DNA from: a bacterium | GTDB taxonomy: Bacteria > Bacillota > Clostridia > Lachnospirales > Lachnospiraceae | DNA: 38,535 nt | Reading direction: 5' to 3' | Assembly: GCA_030539165.1 (NCBI GenBank) | Contig: JAUNSO010000027.1 | Span: forward strand, 1 to 38,535 | Shown here: positions 7,329 through 16,676 of the stretch, piece by piece | Position numbering within the stretch: position 1 is the stretch's first letter | Layout of the letters: each line of letters starts with the position of its first letter | Notes under the pieces: generated by a model | Database searches by the model: none | Told to the model about the DNA's origin: nothing | Seen by the model: only the letters and a program-made list of their open reading frames with translations | Program-made: the position numbers and the translations under genes

Positions 7329-8081
7329 TTACTTTGCAACATATGTATTTAAAATTTCATCATACTTTCCGCTTGCTTTCAGATTAGCCAGTCCTGCGTT
7401 GAACTTCTCAATCAGCTCAGGATGTGCACCCTTCATAGTGGCAAATCCATAGGAATTACCGGCTTCCATAGCTAAGGGCATCTTCAGATCCATTCCTCTG
7501 GAGATTTCATAACCCATAACCGGATAGTCCTCGAAGCATGCAACTGCATTGCCTGAGAGAACTGCCTGATACATGCTGGAAGAATCCTCATACTGTACAA
7601 CCTCAAAGCCATACTGGTCTGCGATAGATTCTGCAAATGTACATCCCTCTGTACCAACCTTGGCTGCCACTGTCTGGCCTGCCAGATCATCATAGGATGC
7701 AATTGCGGATGAGGATAATACACCCATGCCTACACCTGAATCATAATACGGCTCAGAGAAATCATACTTCTGTGCACGCTCATCTGTAATACTCATACCT
7801 GCGATAACTGCATCACACTGTCCTGCCTCAAGAGCGGTAACAGCTGCTGAGAATCCAAGTACCTGCAGCTCATATTCGAAGCCCTGATCCTCTGCGATTG
7901 CTTTCAGCAGATCCAGATCGATGCCGACCATATTGCCGGATTCATCCTCGAACTCAAATGGTGCAAATGTTGTGTCTGTTGCGATCAGATACTTATCTGA
8001 TGCCTTCTTACCGCATCCTGCCATAGCAACTGCCATCACAGCTACCATCACAAGTGCCAATACCTTGTTGAACCTTTTCAT
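7329..8081 (-). CDS. Amino-acid ABC transporter substrate-binding lipoprotein (GlnH/FliY-type)
   Basis: The 250-residue protein has a lipoprotein signal (lipobox AMAGC, cysteine at about residue 23) and then a type II periplasmic-binding fold: YLIATDTTFAPFEFED, GIDLDLLKAIAEDQG, the ligand-binding VIAGMSITDERAQKYDFSEPYY signature of family 3 solute-binding proteins, and a C-terminal helix ending ILNTYVAK. It captures a polar amino acid outside the membrane and delivers it to the permease encoded next. AGGAGG lies upstream of ATG 8081. It is first in the operon, with a recognisable promoter upstream. Confidence 0.93.
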   Translation of the reverse strand: MKRFNKVLALVMVAVMAVAMAGCGKKASDKYLIATDTTFAPFEFEDESGNMVGIDLDLLKAIAEDQGFEYELQVLGFSAAVTALEAGQCDAVIAGMSITDERAQKYDFSEPYYDSGVGMGVLSSSAIASYDDLAGQTVAAKVGTEGCTFAESIADQYGFEVVQYEDSSSMYQAVLSGNAVACFEDYPVMGYEISRGMDLKMPLAMEAGNSYGFATMKGAHPELIEKFNAGLANLKASGKYDEILNTYVAK

Positions 8082-8157
8082 AACAATTTCCTCCTTTTAT
8101 TTATGTCAACCATTTCATGTGACATTTCGAAGCCTTCTATCAGTTCCGAACAGTTAC

Positions 8158-8186
8158 AAAATAACATAAAACTGCTTTATCGTCAA
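8158..8186 (-). promoter_or_regulatory. Predicted sigma-A promoter of the amino-acid ABC operon
   Basis: On the minus strand a -35 box TTGACG (8186-8181) and a -10 box TATTTT (8163-8158) are separated by 17 bp. They match consensus at 5 of 6 and 4 of 6 positions. The site lies just beyond the stop of the upstream kinase gene and about 77 bp before the binding-protein start. Confidence 0.5.
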
Positions 8187-8196
8187 ACTGCCTGCT

Positions 8197-9864
8197 CTAT
8201 ACGTTGAAGCAGCTGCCTCCGACAAATTCTCTGATGATCGAGTTATTCGGCAGATTTTCGCTGCTGACTCCCAGGAAGTACTCCAGAAACTTTAACAGTC
8301 TCTTTGCCTCCTGATACTCCGGATCATCCTTCTCCACACTGAACAGTAGCGGCTCTGCGAACTGCTTCAGAACTGCCAGCTCATAGATCAGAGCAGAGTT
8401 AAACATGGCATCGGCCGATTCCTGATATGGGAAGATGTTCTCCTCCTCGCCGCGTCTGACGGACTGCCACATCGATAATGTTTTCTGGGCAGAAGCCCCT
8501 CTGGTTCTCGCATCCCTCACCATTCTGCGAATCAGTCTGCCGTCTGTTGTTGCGATACGGTTGTGTTCATCTACATTTAAAGATGTCAGAGCACTGATAT
8601 AGATTTTATATTTGCTCTCCGCCGGCAGCGCATAGGAAAGCTTGTCATTCAGTCCATGGATGCCCTCGATGACCAGTATATCCTCCGGCCCCAGCTTCTT
8701 GAAGTTTCCCTTGTATTCACGCTTGCCTGTCTTGAAATTAAAGCTCGGCAGCTCTACCGTCTCTCCAGCCAGTAGTGCGCTCATGTCCTTGTTAAAGCCC
8801 TCTACATCAATGGCTTCCAGACATTCAAAGTTATAATTACCACTCTCATCCAGTGGAGTATTTTCTCGATTCACAAAATAATCATCGACCCCGATCGGAT
8901 GCGGAATCATGCCATGCGCCCGCAGCTGGATGGATAATCTGTGTGAAAAGGTCGTCTTTCCGGAGGATGAAGGTCCGGCAATCATGACAAATTTCTTGCC
9001 GCCCTGCTTCACAATATCCTCAGCAATATCTGCAATCTTGCTTTCCTGCAATGCCTCCTGCACCAGGATCAGATCATGGAAATTGCCCTCGCAGATCTTA
9101 TCATTCAATGCCCCGACTGTGTCAATGCCAAGAGCATTGCCCCACTGGGTAGCCTCCTTCATCGTCTGGTACAGCTTGTTCTGCGGTTCAAACGGCGGTA
9201 CGATTCCCGGTTTTTTTCTGACCGGCATCTGAATGACAAATCCCTCATCGTACAGAAACAGTTCATAAGCATCTATGTAGCCTGTACTCGGCAGCATATA
9301 TCCGTAATAGTAATCTTCAAAGTCCTCCAGTCCATAGATATTGACCTTGGATGCGCGACGATAGCGAAACAGACGCTCCTTATCCTTCATGCCGCGTTTC
9401 TTGAACATGGCAACCGCATCATCCAGTGCAAAGGATTTCTTGGTAATCGGAATGTCCTGTGCCACCATCTCATCCATTCTCGCCTTGACCTTGTCTAGAA
9501 AGGCCTGATCAATGGTAAAATCGCCGTATGCATTCACATAGTATCCCTTGCTGATGGAAAACTCAATCTTGATTTTCTTAAGCTTATCTTCACCAACAAC
9601 ATCATGGATGGCCTTGATCAGCAGCAGGCAGGCACTTCTTCTGTATGTTTTATATCCGGTTCTGTCCTTCACTGTTTTAAAAACAATCGTACAGTCCTTA
9701 CTCAGCTTTTTCTGCAGCTCGTTCAGCTTTAGATCGACCATTGCCAGTACGATCCTTGCGTCATAGTCCTTCTGAAACTCCTCTGCGATCTCACGATATG
9801 TCGTGCCTGCTGCATATTCTTTCTGCGTATCCCCTATTGTAACCTTATAAAATGCTTCGCCCAC
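8197..9864 (-). CDS. Nucleoside kinase with TGS and ThrRS-like SAD domains
   Basis: The product (about 555 residues) has three parts: an N-terminal TGS domain (FYKVTIGDTQKEYAAGTTY), a middle part related to the second additional domain of threonyl-tRNA synthetase, and a C-terminal uridine kinase/phosphoribulokinase-type P-loop domain with Walker A GPSSSGKTT near residue 305, followed by HPIGVDDYF and VIEGIHGLN. This fusion is widespread in Clostridia, where it is annotated as a uridine kinase or nucleoside kinase; the substrate is inferred. I prefer the GTG start at 9864 because GGAGG sits exactly 8 nt upstream. The ATG at 9879 would add MEENI but uses up that site as codons. It follows the nif3-like gene and probably ends the housekeeping operon. 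Confidence 0.85.
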   Translation of the reverse strand: MGEAFYKVTIGDTQKEYAAGTTYREIAEEFQKDYDARIVLAMVDLKLNELQKKLSKDCTIVFKTVKDRTGYKTYRRSACLLLIKAIHDVVGEDKLKKIKIEFSISKGYYVNAYGDFTIDQAFLDKVKARMDEMVAQDIPITKKSFALDDAVAMFKKRGMKDKERLFRYRRASKVNIYGLEDFEDYYYGYMLPSTGYIDAYELFLYDEGFVIQMPVRKKPGIVPPFEPQNKLYQTMKEATQWGNALGIDTVGALNDKICEGNFHDLILVQEALQESKIADIAEDIVKQGGKKFVMIAGPSSSGKTTFSHRLSIQLRAHGMIPHPIGVDDYFVNRENTPLDESGNYNFECLEAIDVEGFNKDMSALLAGETVELPSFNFKTGKREYKGNFKKLGPEDILVIEGIHGLNDKLSYALPAESKYKIYISALTSLNVDEHNRIATTDGRLIRRMVRDARTRGASAQKTLSMWQSVRRGEEENIFPYQESADAMFNSALIYELAVLKQFAEPLLFSVEKDDPEYQEAKRLLKFLEYFLGVSSENLPNNSIIREFVGGSCFNV

Positions 9865-9938
9865 GATATTTTCCTCCATTATTCTTTCTGCGCTGTACTG
9901 CCTCTTTGAGGTTCTGCCATAAAGGCTGTCTGCCTGAT

Positions 9939-10721
9939 TTACATCAACGTATATGGCGATACCAGTGGATGTGTATACACCGTCATCTCCGGCAGTTCTC
10001 TGTGTATATATTCCTTGATATATGCAATAAATATCTTTTCGATTCCATAATGTCCCGCATCTATGATCATCAGTCCCTGTGCATTGGCATCGATCCCTGT
10101 ATGATGATCAATATCTCCTGTAATCAGGACATCTGCCTTTGCCAGAACGGCATCAGACACTACAGACTTGCCTGACCCCGGACAGATCGCTACTGTTTCC
10201 ACCGTTGCCTCCGGATCACCAAACACCTTGACATGCTCCAGCTGAAAGCATTTTTTGACATGCTCTGCGCACTCCTCCAGAGTCATGATCTGCGGCAGCC
10301 TGCCTATCCGCCCGATGCCTTCCTTGGCAATATCGTCCTCATAGGTAATGTCGAGAACCTCCCGCTTGCGCAGCCCGATCTCATCTGCCGCCGCATCTGC
10401 CATACCCATAATGTCAAAATTGGTATGCATGGCATAGCAGGCTATATCATGCCGTGCGAGCCGCAGGACACGTCTTCCGATATAGTCATCAGACTGTATC
10501 TTTTTCAGGGCAGAAAAGATAAGTGGATGATGTGTAATCAGCATATCTGCCTGCAGCTTTACAGCCTCCTCGATGACCTCGTCTGTTGCATCCAGCGCGA
10601 TGTAGATCTTTCTGACATCCTTTTCACGTCTGCCGACGAGCAGACCGACATTGTCCCAGTCCTCAGCATACATCGTTGGTGATAGTTCTTCCAGACGTTC
10701 CATGATTTCATAGCATTTCAT
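9939..10721 (-). CDS. Nif3-like dinuclear metal centre protein (YqfO family)
   Basis: The 260-residue product has the Nif3 signatures: WDNVGLLVG near residue 23, the metal ligand motif LITHHPLIF near 60, MHTNFD near 98, and near the C-terminus GDIDHH and DAGHYGIEKIF. Histidines and acidic residues in these motifs bind two metal ions in a toroidal hexamer. The biochemical role is unsettled; some members are described as GTP cyclohydrolase I type 2 homologues. The gene lies 26 bp downstream of trmK, a linkage conserved across Firmicutes. Length fits the short form without the central insertion found in some homologues. Confidence 0.92.
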   Translation of the reverse strand: MKCYEIMERLEELSPTMYAEDWDNVGLLVGRREKDVRKIYIALDATDEVIEEAVKLQADMLITHHPLIFSALKKIQSDDYIGRRVLRLARHDIACYAMHTNFDIMGMADAAADEIGLRKREVLDITYEDDIAKEGIGRIGRLPQIMTLEECAEHVKKCFQLEHVKVFGDPEATVETVAICPGSGKSVVSDAVLAKADVLITGDIDHHTGIDANAQGLMIIDAGHYGIEKIFIAYIKEYIHRELPEMTVYTHPLVSPYTLM

Positions 10722-10747
10722 AAAAGAATCCCTCTTGTGTAATGAAA

Positions 10748-11482
10748 TTACAGTAATTTGTAGTCTTCGTCAAATCCGTCAGCACCATACTGAAAATAGC
10801 CCAGAGCTTCACGTGTATACGTCAGCTCCTGCTCCAGTTCCTCACGTCGTTCTTCTACGCGCTCCGTCTTTCCTGACTGCTCCAGTTCTTCTATTAAGTT
10901 TACATAATGTTTTTCTTCTTTTCTCAAAAACTGATTCAGTATTGGATTCTCCTCATGCAGCAGAATCCTGCCATAGCGGAAATCCACTTCGTTTGTATAG
11001 TGCATCTCTCCATGGATTGTCTTCATCATCGGATAATACTTGCCTTCCTCGCACACCATGGACTCAGAGATAATATGGTATCCGTTGTCCTGCAAGAAAT
11101 GACGAAACTCTGCAATCTCTGACTGTGGCTGCAGGATAAACTCCTTCATTTCGGAAAGTACTTTCCGGCCTTCCTCCATGATTCTTCTCATCAAAGGCCC
11201 GCCCATTCCGGCTATGATCAGACAATCCGCTTCTCCCGGCTGCAGCTCCTTTACACCGTCAGAAAGTCTGGTTTCTATGTAGTTTGTGAGTCCGGCTTCC
11301 CTGATATGGTCTCTGGCCCGTTCCAGAGGGCCTGTGCCCACATCCATTGCGATTGCATGCGGTATGATTCCTTCCTGTACCAGATAGATCGGCACATATC
11401 CGTGATCACATCCCACATCTGCCACCACATGTCCCGGTGTCACCATTTCTGTTATGTTGAATAATCTTTCAGATAATTCCAT
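10748..11482 (-). CDS. trmK: tRNA (adenine(22)-N1)-methyltransferase TrmK
   Basis: This class I SAM-dependent methyltransferase (about 244 residues) methylates N1 of A22 in the tRNA D-loop region. The SAM-binding motif I is VADVGCDHGYVPIYL, motif II includes AIAMDVGTGPLERA and the catalytic-site region is IIAGMGGPLM, all characteristic of TrmK. A C-terminal coiled-coil of about 50 residues (EELEQSGKTERVEERREELEQ) is also typical. I favour ATG 11482 (MELSERLFNI), which aligns with known family starts and has GAGG upstream; the in-frame ATG at 11500 would add MTARQA. It lies directly after rpoD. Confidence 0.92.
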   Translation of the reverse strand: MELSERLFNITEMVTPGHVVADVGCDHGYVPIYLVQEGIIPHAIAMDVGTGPLERARDHIREAGLTNYIETRLSDGVKELQPGEADCLIIAGMGGPLMRRIMEEGRKVLSEMKEFILQPQSEIAEFRHFLQDNGYHIISESMVCEEGKYYPMMKTIHGEMHYTNEVDFRYGRILLHEENPILNQFLRKEEKHYVNLIEELEQSGKTERVEERREELEQELTYTREALGYFQYGADGFDEDYKLL

Positions 11483-11511
11483 TGCCTGCCTCGCTGTCAT
11501 CTCTTAGTATC

Positions 11512-12621
11512 TTAATCCAGATAATCCTTCAGCTTGCGGCTTCTGCTCGGATGTCTCAGCTTGCGCAGTGCCTTTGCCTCGATCTGACGGATTCTCTCAC
11601 GTGTAACATTGAACTCCTTGCCCACTTCCTCCAGTGTACGGGCTCTGCCGTCATCCAGACCAAATCTGAGTCTGAGTACCTTCTGTTCTCTCTCGGTCAG
11701 CGTACTCAGCACCTCAACCAGCTGCTCCTTGAGCAGGGTAAATGCTGCTGCATCTGCAGGAACAGGTACATTGTCGTCCTGAATGAAATCGCCCAGGTGA
11801 CTGTCCTCCTCCTCACCGATCGGAGTTTCCAGAGAAACCGGCTCCTGTGATATCTTTAATATTTCGCGTACTCTCTCAACCGGCAATCCCATTTCTGCCG
11901 CGATTTCCTCCGGCAGCGGCTCACGGCCGAGCTCCTGCAGCAGCTGTCTGCTGACACGAATCAGTTTATTAATCGTCTCTACCATATGCACAGGGATACG
12001 GATGGTTCTTGCCTGATCTGCAATCGCACGTGTGATTGCCTGACGGATCCACCATGTTGCATAGGTACTGAACTTATAACCCTTTCTATAATCAAACTTT
12101 TCAACAGCCTTGATCAGACCCAGATTTCCTTCCTGAATCAGATCCAAGAACAGCATTCCTCTGCCCACATATCTTTTGGCGATACTGACAACCAGTCTGA
12201 GGTTTGCCTCTGCCAGACGTTTCTTTGCCTCGCCGTCGCCCATTTCCATCTTCTTTGCCAGCTCGATTTCTTCATCTGCAGACAGCAGAGGAACCTTTCC
12301 GATTTCCTTCAGATACATTCTGACAGGATCCTCTATGCTGACACCATCCGGTACAGAAAGATCGATGGTCTCTACATCTACCTCATCCTCCTCTGTCAGG
12401 ATGATCTCCTCGTCTTCGTCATCTTCCTCCACGATACGGAGTACATCGACACCACTCTGCTCCAATGTCTCCAGTATTTTGTCAAAATGCTCCTCCTGGA
12501 GTTCCATGTCATTAAAAAAATCACTGACCTCCTGGTATTCCAGAACATTCTTTTTCTTTTTGGCAATCTCTAAGAGTTCTTTTAATTTCTCATCAAATTT
12601 TGCCTGTGTAGCTTCATCCAT
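11512..12621 (-). CDS. rpoD: RNA polymerase primary sigma factor (sigma-70/SigA)
   Basis: The 369-residue protein directs RNA polymerase to housekeeping promoters. After a short acidic N-terminal region ([16 protein letters not shown]) it shows region 1.2 ([11 protein letters not shown]), region 2 with the -10 recognition and melting helix ([19 protein letters not shown]), region 3 ([12 protein letters not shown]), and region 4 with the -35 recognising helix-turn-helix ([25 protein letters not shown] split over the two helices). These motifs are nearly invariant in primary sigma factors. AAGGATGG precedes ATG 12621. It lies 38 bp downstream of dnaG in the macromolecular-synthesis operon. Confidence 0.98.
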   Translation of the reverse strand: MDEATQAKFDEKLKELLEIAKKKKNVLEYQEVSDFFNDMELQEEHFDKILETLEQSGVDVLRIVEEDDEDEEIILTEEDEVDVETIDLSVPDGVSIEDPVRMYLKEIGKVPLLSADEEIELAKKMEMGDGEAKKRLAEANLRLVVSIAKRYVGRGMLFLDLIQEGNLGLIKAVEKFDYRKGYKFSTYATWWIRQAITRAIADQARTIRIPVHMVETINKLIRVSRQLLQELGREPLPEEIAAEMGLPVERVREILKISQEPVSLETPIGEEEDSHLGDFIQDDNVPVPADAAAFTLLKEQLVEVLSTLTEREQKVLRLRFGLDDGRARTLEEVGKEFNVTRERIRQIEAKALRKLRHPSRSRKLKDYLD

Positions 12622-12659
12622 GTTGTTTCCATCCTTCCATACTGTTTAGTAGTTTATCC

Positions 12660-14435
12660 TTAATCTAAAGAAATATGCAGATTCTCCAGTTCCTCAATGG
12701 CCTTCTTATCCGCTATGATACGTGCCAGAACATCTATATCCTCAGGCTGACCGTCATCCCGTTTTTGCTCGATGCTGTTCTTTTTGACCTTGATGATGAT
12801 ATCCTTCAGTGCCTTTTCCTGCTCTGCCTGAGATTCGAGTTCCTCCAGCTTTGTATTAAACAGTGCTGCAACCTCCCGCTGTTCATCCTCGTTCGTAAAG
12901 CAGCTGACGATTTTGGCAGGATTGACTGCTCCCTCCTGCAGCTGCGCAAACAGCAGGTCTGTCACCTGTCTGTAGATCTCCTCCGTGAAATCCTTTGGTG
13001 TGATCAGATGCTTAATGATCTGGTAGACCTTTGGTTCCTCAGTCAGCCATGTAATCAGCAGTCGTTCGGCCTTGCGGATACCCTCATTAGGATCCCTTTT
13101 CGACTGGATCCCTGACTTCGGTCTGGCAGTGATCGGGGTCAGCACATCCTTTGCCGCATATTTGACGACCAGCTTGCGCATATTTTCAAACCCCAGATTA
13201 TATTTATCGGCAATTGCCTCTATGTAATTCTCTCTTTCCAGCTCGTCCTCGAACCGCAGCAGCTTCTTTGCGATTTCTGCGCAAAACTTCGTCTTGCTCT
13301 CCGGATCCTTCAAATCATAATCATTTTCCAGTGTCCTGATTTCATAATAGAAGCTGTTCTCCGCATTTGCGATACGCTCTTCAAATGCTTCCGCACCCAT
13401 GTTCTTAATAAATTCATCGGGATCCTTGTATGGACGCATATTGATGACCTTGGCTGTCAGTCCCGCCTCCTTGAGGATCGGGATGGCTCTGAGTGCCGCC
13501 TTGACACCTGCACCGTCGCTGTCATAGGTCAGCAGCACTTCCTCTGTATATCTCCTGAGCAGATTGGCCTGCCCCGATGTAAATGCTGTGCCCAGAGAAG
13601 CCACTGCCTGTCCAAAGCCTGCCTGATGCAGGGCTATGACATCCATATATCCCTCACAGATGATCATGTTCTTTTTTCGTGAAGTACGTGCATGATTGAG
13701 CCCGTACAGATTTCGTCCCTTATCGAAAACCGGTGTCTCCGGAGAGTTCAGATACTTCGGTGTACCGTCTCCCATGACACGTCCGCCAAATCCGATCACT
13801 CTGTGGTTCACATCCATGATCGGAAAGATGACCCGATTCCAGAACTTGTCCGTCATGCCATGCCTCTCATCGATATTGAACAATCCACACTGTCTCAGCA
13901 GATCATCCGAGAACCCTTTTCCTTTCAGATACCGGTACATATGATCCCGTCCGGTCACAGCATAGCCGAGTCCAAACTTCTTGATGGTCTCCTCTGACAG
14001 TCCACGGCCGGTCAGATACTGATGTCCTGCCGCCCCCTGATCACTTTTGAGTCCGTAATAATAGAACTTCGCCGCCTCTTTATTGACCTCCAGGATCCGC
14101 GCCTTCAGGTCATCCTGTTTGCGCGCCTCGGCTGAGTATTCGATCTCCGGCAGCGCTATCCCTGCGCGGTCAGCCAGAAACTTCAGTGCCTCTGCAAATG
14201 TGTAGTTTTCATATTCCATGATAAAGGTAATGACATTGCCGCCTGCACCGCACCCGAAACAGTAGTACATCTGCTTGCCAGGAGATACCGAAAAGGAAGG
14301 AGACTTCTCATTATGAAACGGACATAGTCCAAAGTAGTTGCTTCCCTTTTTCTGCAGTCGTACATACCCCGATATCACGTCGACGATATCATTTCTGGCG
14401 CGAATCTCTTCTACCAAATCATCCGGATAGTACAT
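12660..14435 (-). CDS. dnaG: DNA primase DnaG
   Basis: The 591-residue protein makes RNA primers at the replication fork. It has the N-terminal zinc-binding domain with ligands Cys38, His41, Cys59 and Cys62 (CPFHNE and CFGCG), a catalytic core with the KFGLGYA region and a TOPRIM fold (IICEGYMDVIALHQAGF, then TYDSDGAG holding the metal-binding acidic residues), and a C-terminal helicase-interaction domain. The length is normal for a Gram-positive primase. Start ATG 14435 follows AGAGGG. It sits between dgt and rpoD, as expected. Confidence 0.98.
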   Translation of the reverse strand: MYYPDDLVEEIRARNDIVDVISGYVRLQKKGSNYFGLCPFHNEKSPSFSVSPGKQMYYCFGCGAGGNVITFIMEYENYTFAEALKFLADRAGIALPEIEYSAEARKQDDLKARILEVNKEAAKFYYYGLKSDQGAAGHQYLTGRGLSEETIKKFGLGYAVTGRDHMYRYLKGKGFSDDLLRQCGLFNIDERHGMTDKFWNRVIFPIMDVNHRVIGFGGRVMGDGTPKYLNSPETPVFDKGRNLYGLNHARTSRKKNMIICEGYMDVIALHQAGFGQAVASLGTAFTSGQANLLRRYTEEVLLTYDSDGAGVKAALRAIPILKEAGLTAKVINMRPYKDPDEFIKNMGAEAFEERIANAENSFYYEIRTLENDYDLKDPESKTKFCAEIAKKLLRFEDELERENYIEAIADKYNLGFENMRKLVVKYAAKDVLTPITARPKSGIQSKRDPNEGIRKAERLLITWLTEEPKVYQIIKHLITPKDFTEEIYRQVTDLLFAQLQEGAVNPAKIVSCFTNEDEQREVAALFNTKLEELESQAEQEKALKDIIIKVKKNSIEQKRDDGQPEDIDVLARIIADKKAIEELENLHISLD

Positions 14436-14468
14436 CTGTTACCCTCTTTTCCTATATCAACAACATGC

Positions 14469-15476
14469 TTAATCCTTCCATGAATCCGGCAGATAGATCT
14501 CACCGAACTTTGCAATTGCAAACCGGTCGGACATCGCTGAGACGTAGTCACACACGATACGTTCTGCCGGCTCTCCGCGTTCTGCCATCAGCTTTTTCAG
14601 TTCCGGCGGCAGCAGCTCTGTATTCTTTAAATAATACTCATACAGGTTCTCCACGAGGCGCTCTGCCTTGCCTTCTTCACCCTTTGCACGTGGATTCTGA
14701 TACACATTCTCAAACATGAACCTGCGCAGATCTGTGAGTGCCTGTCCGATCTCGGCAGACATGCAGATATCATTCTTGTCTGCACTGTTTGTGATAATAT
14801 CATGTATAAACCGATCCAGGCGCTCTGTCGTCGTCTTTCCGAGTGTATTGCGCAGTTCCTTGGGAATATCCTCCTCTGCCAGTATCCTGCCTCTGATGGC
14901 ATCATCCATGTCATGATGGATATAGGCAATTTTATCTGACAGGCGGACAATCCGCCCCTCCAGTGTCACCGGCTTGGTTGCCGTTTTATGATTACGGATA
15001 CCGTCTCTGACCTCATAGGTCAGATTCAGTCCCTTACTTTCCTTTTCCAGTACCTCTACGACACGCACGCTCTGCTCATTGTGTGCAAATCCAAGCGGAC
15101 ATGCCTGATCCAGCGCACGCTCTCCTGCATGTCCGAACGGTGTATGTCCAAGATCATGACCGAGTGCGATTGCCTCTACCAGATCCTCATTCATGCGCAG
15201 TGCCTTGGCGATGGTTCTGGCATTCTGGGATACCTCCAGAGTGTGTGTCAGTCTGGTGCGGTAATGATCGCCCTCAGGCGTCAGAAACACCTGCGTCTTA
15301 TCCTTGAGTCTTCGAAATGATTTGCTATGTAGGATTCTGTCCCGGTCGCGCTGATATACAGGCCGGATATCACACTGTTCTTCCTCAGTCTCCCGCCCTC
15401 TGGAGTTCATTGACAGAGATGCATGGGGACTCAGATATTCCTTTTCACGCAGTTCGAGTTGTTCTCTGATCGTCAT
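14469..15476 (-). CDS. dgt: Deoxyguanosinetriphosphate triphosphohydrolase-like protein
   Basis: The 335-residue protein is an HD-domain hydrolase of the dGTPase family, which cleaves dNTPs to nucleoside and triphosphate. Visible motifs are RLTHTLEVSQNARTIAKAL with the first metal-ligand histidine, ALGHDLGHTPFGHAGE with the HD pair, and the later SDKIAYIHHDMDDA containing the final aspartate. N-terminal RDRDRILHSKSFRRLKDKTQVF is also typical. It is the short type found beside dnaG and rpoD in Clostridia. Nucleotide specificity is not settled by sequence. GGAAAGGA precedes ATG 15476. Confidence 0.92.
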   Translation of the reverse strand: MTIREQLELREKEYLSPHASLSMNSRGRETEEEQCDIRPVYQRDRDRILHSKSFRRLKDKTQVFLTPEGDHYRTRLTHTLEVSQNARTIAKALRMNEDLVEAIALGHDLGHTPFGHAGERALDQACPLGFAHNEQSVRVVEVLEKESKGLNLTYEVRDGIRNHKTATKPVTLEGRIVRLSDKIAYIHHDMDDAIRGRILAEEDIPKELRNTLGKTTTERLDRFIHDIITNSADKNDICMSAEIGQALTDLRRFMFENVYQNPRAKGEEGKAERLVENLYEYYLKNTELLPPELKKLMAERGEPAERIVCDYVSAMSDRFAIAKFGEIYLPDSWKD

Positions 15477-15522
15477 TCCGTTGTCCTTTCCTGTATGACA
15501 CCTGACTCATGGCTCGCGCAAA

Positions 15523-15559
15523 AACAAGCGCCTACTTTATATATTCTGCGGCGCCTGTT
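15523..15559 (-). terminator. Probable rho-independent terminator after lrgB
   Basis: Arms 15523-15532 and 15550-15559 form a 10-bp GC-rich stem (AACAGGCGCC with GGCGCTTGTT, one G-U) around a 17-nt loop. On the minus strand the stem runs into TTTTT. It lies between the lrgB stop (15596) and the dgt start (15476), separating two transcription units. Confidence 0.65.
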
Positions 15560-15595
15560 CAAATCCTTTTTTCATTTTATGAATTTTCTGCGGTT

Positions 15596-16291
15596 TTATC
15601 GAATCCATCCCGCTACAACCGGTACAATGACTACGGTCATAATACCCGTGACGACAATTGCCAGTGACCCCATCGCTGCCTGCGTCTCGCCAAACTCGAC
15701 CGCCTTCGATGTTCCGACAGCATGTGAAGCCGTTCCCAGCCCCAGTCCCTGTGCGATCGGTTCCTGTATCCTCAGCACCCTGTAGAGCCACGGAGCTACC
15801 ATTGCACCCATCATCCCTGCGATGACGACTCCAATGACAGTGACCGCTTCTATCCCGCCGATTTCTGCGGAGATACCGAGTGCGATCGGTGTCGTAACAG
15901 ACTTTGGTAATATGGATGCAATCAATACACTGTCAACGCCAAATAAATACCCCAGACCAGTCACCACCAGTACATGAGAGATACATCCGCAGAAAATAGA
16001 AATCAGAATCGCACCTACATTTTTCTTCAGTGCCTGTATCTGTTTGAACAGAGGTACTGCCAGACAGACCGTTGCCGGCTGCATCAATGCCGTGATGTGA
16101 TATGCCCCATGATTATAGGTGTCATAATCAATATGAAAAGCCTTTAATATAATAATGATAAAAATCGTAGCCAGCAGTAACGGGTTACATAACTCTGACG
16201 GTACATGTTTTCTGATCACCAGTCCGAGGGAATAGCAGGCCAGACTGAGTGCCGCACCGAAATAAACAGAATTGACTATGACCTCACTCAT
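15596..16291 (-). CDS. lrgB: LrgB family membrane protein
   Basis: The 231-residue, highly hydrophobic protein has about six to seven transmembrane segments and the LrgB/CidB/YohK signatures DSVLIASILPKSVTTPIALGI and GLGTASHAVGTSKA. LrgB works with LrgA; in Staphylococcus the pair modulates murein hydrolase activity and autolysis, and in Bacillus subtilis the homologous PftAB pair is a pyruvate uptake system. Its start overlaps the lrgA stop by 8 nt, with GGAGG 8-9 nt upstream inside lrgA, so the two are translationally coupled. Confidence 0.93.
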   Translation of the reverse strand: MSEVIVNSVYFGAALSLACYSLGLVIRKHVPSELCNPLLLATIFIIIILKAFHIDYDTYNHGAYHITALMQPATVCLAVPLFKQIQALKKNVGAILISIFCGCISHVLVVTGLGYLFGVDSVLIASILPKSVTTPIALGISAEIGGIEAVTVIGVVIAGMMGAMVAPWLYRVLRIQEPIAQGLGLGTASHAVGTSKAVEFGETQAAMGSLAIVVTGIMTVVIVPVVAGWIR

Positions 16292-16664
16292 CCTCTTTTG
16301 CCTCCGTCTTTCTGTGTTTCCTTTTCAGTCTGATATACCACTGTGCTGTCAGACTGGTCACCGCCATGACTGTCATCATAGAAACAAATGCAATGATCAC
16401 TAACGATACAGCCTGCTCCTTCACCTGCGCAAAGGAATTGATAATGCTGACATTCGGAGCAAGAAACATGATCGGCATGATGGCAAGTAAAAATCTTGCC
16501 ACATCATCGACCTGATGCACCTTTACGATACCGGTACACAGACAGATGAATAAAATCACCAGACCATAGACGCTGGCAGGTACAGGCAGCGGTATGAAAT
16601 GATTCAGGATTTCTCCGATAAAATTAATGGTAACGATGATTGCTAACTGCTGCAGATATTTCAC
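16284..16664 (-). CDS. lrgA: LrgA/CidA family holin-like membrane protein
   Basis: The 126-residue protein has four hydrophobic segments and a basic tail (IRLKRKHRKTEAKEDE). Family signatures include GEILNHFIPLPVPASVYGLVILF and LLAIMPIMFLAPNVSI. It partners LrgB in a membrane complex variously assigned to autolysis control or small carboxylate transport. It begins 12 bp after the alpha/beta hydrolase stop, which suggests that hydrolase, lrgA and lrgB form one operon and that the hydrolysis product may be linked to the transported compound; this link is my inference. Confidence 0.92.
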   Translation of the reverse strand: MKYLQQLAIIVTINFIGEILNHFIPLPVPASVYGLVILFICLCTGIVKVHQVDDVARFLLAIMPIMFLAPNVSIINSFAQVKEQAVSLVIIAFVSMMTVMAVTSLTAQWYIRLKRKHRKTEAKEDE

Positions 16665-16676
16665 TTTGATTCCTTC

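Noticed and set aside
11986..12649. Long plus-strand ORFs opposite rpoD
   Set aside because: They are antisense shadows; rpoD motifs are unmistakable on the minus strand.
15477..15595. Promoter for dgt overlapping the lrgB terminator (TTGAAC and TATAAA)
   Set aside because: The spacer is only 15 bp and the boxes lie in the hairpin, so I could not support it.
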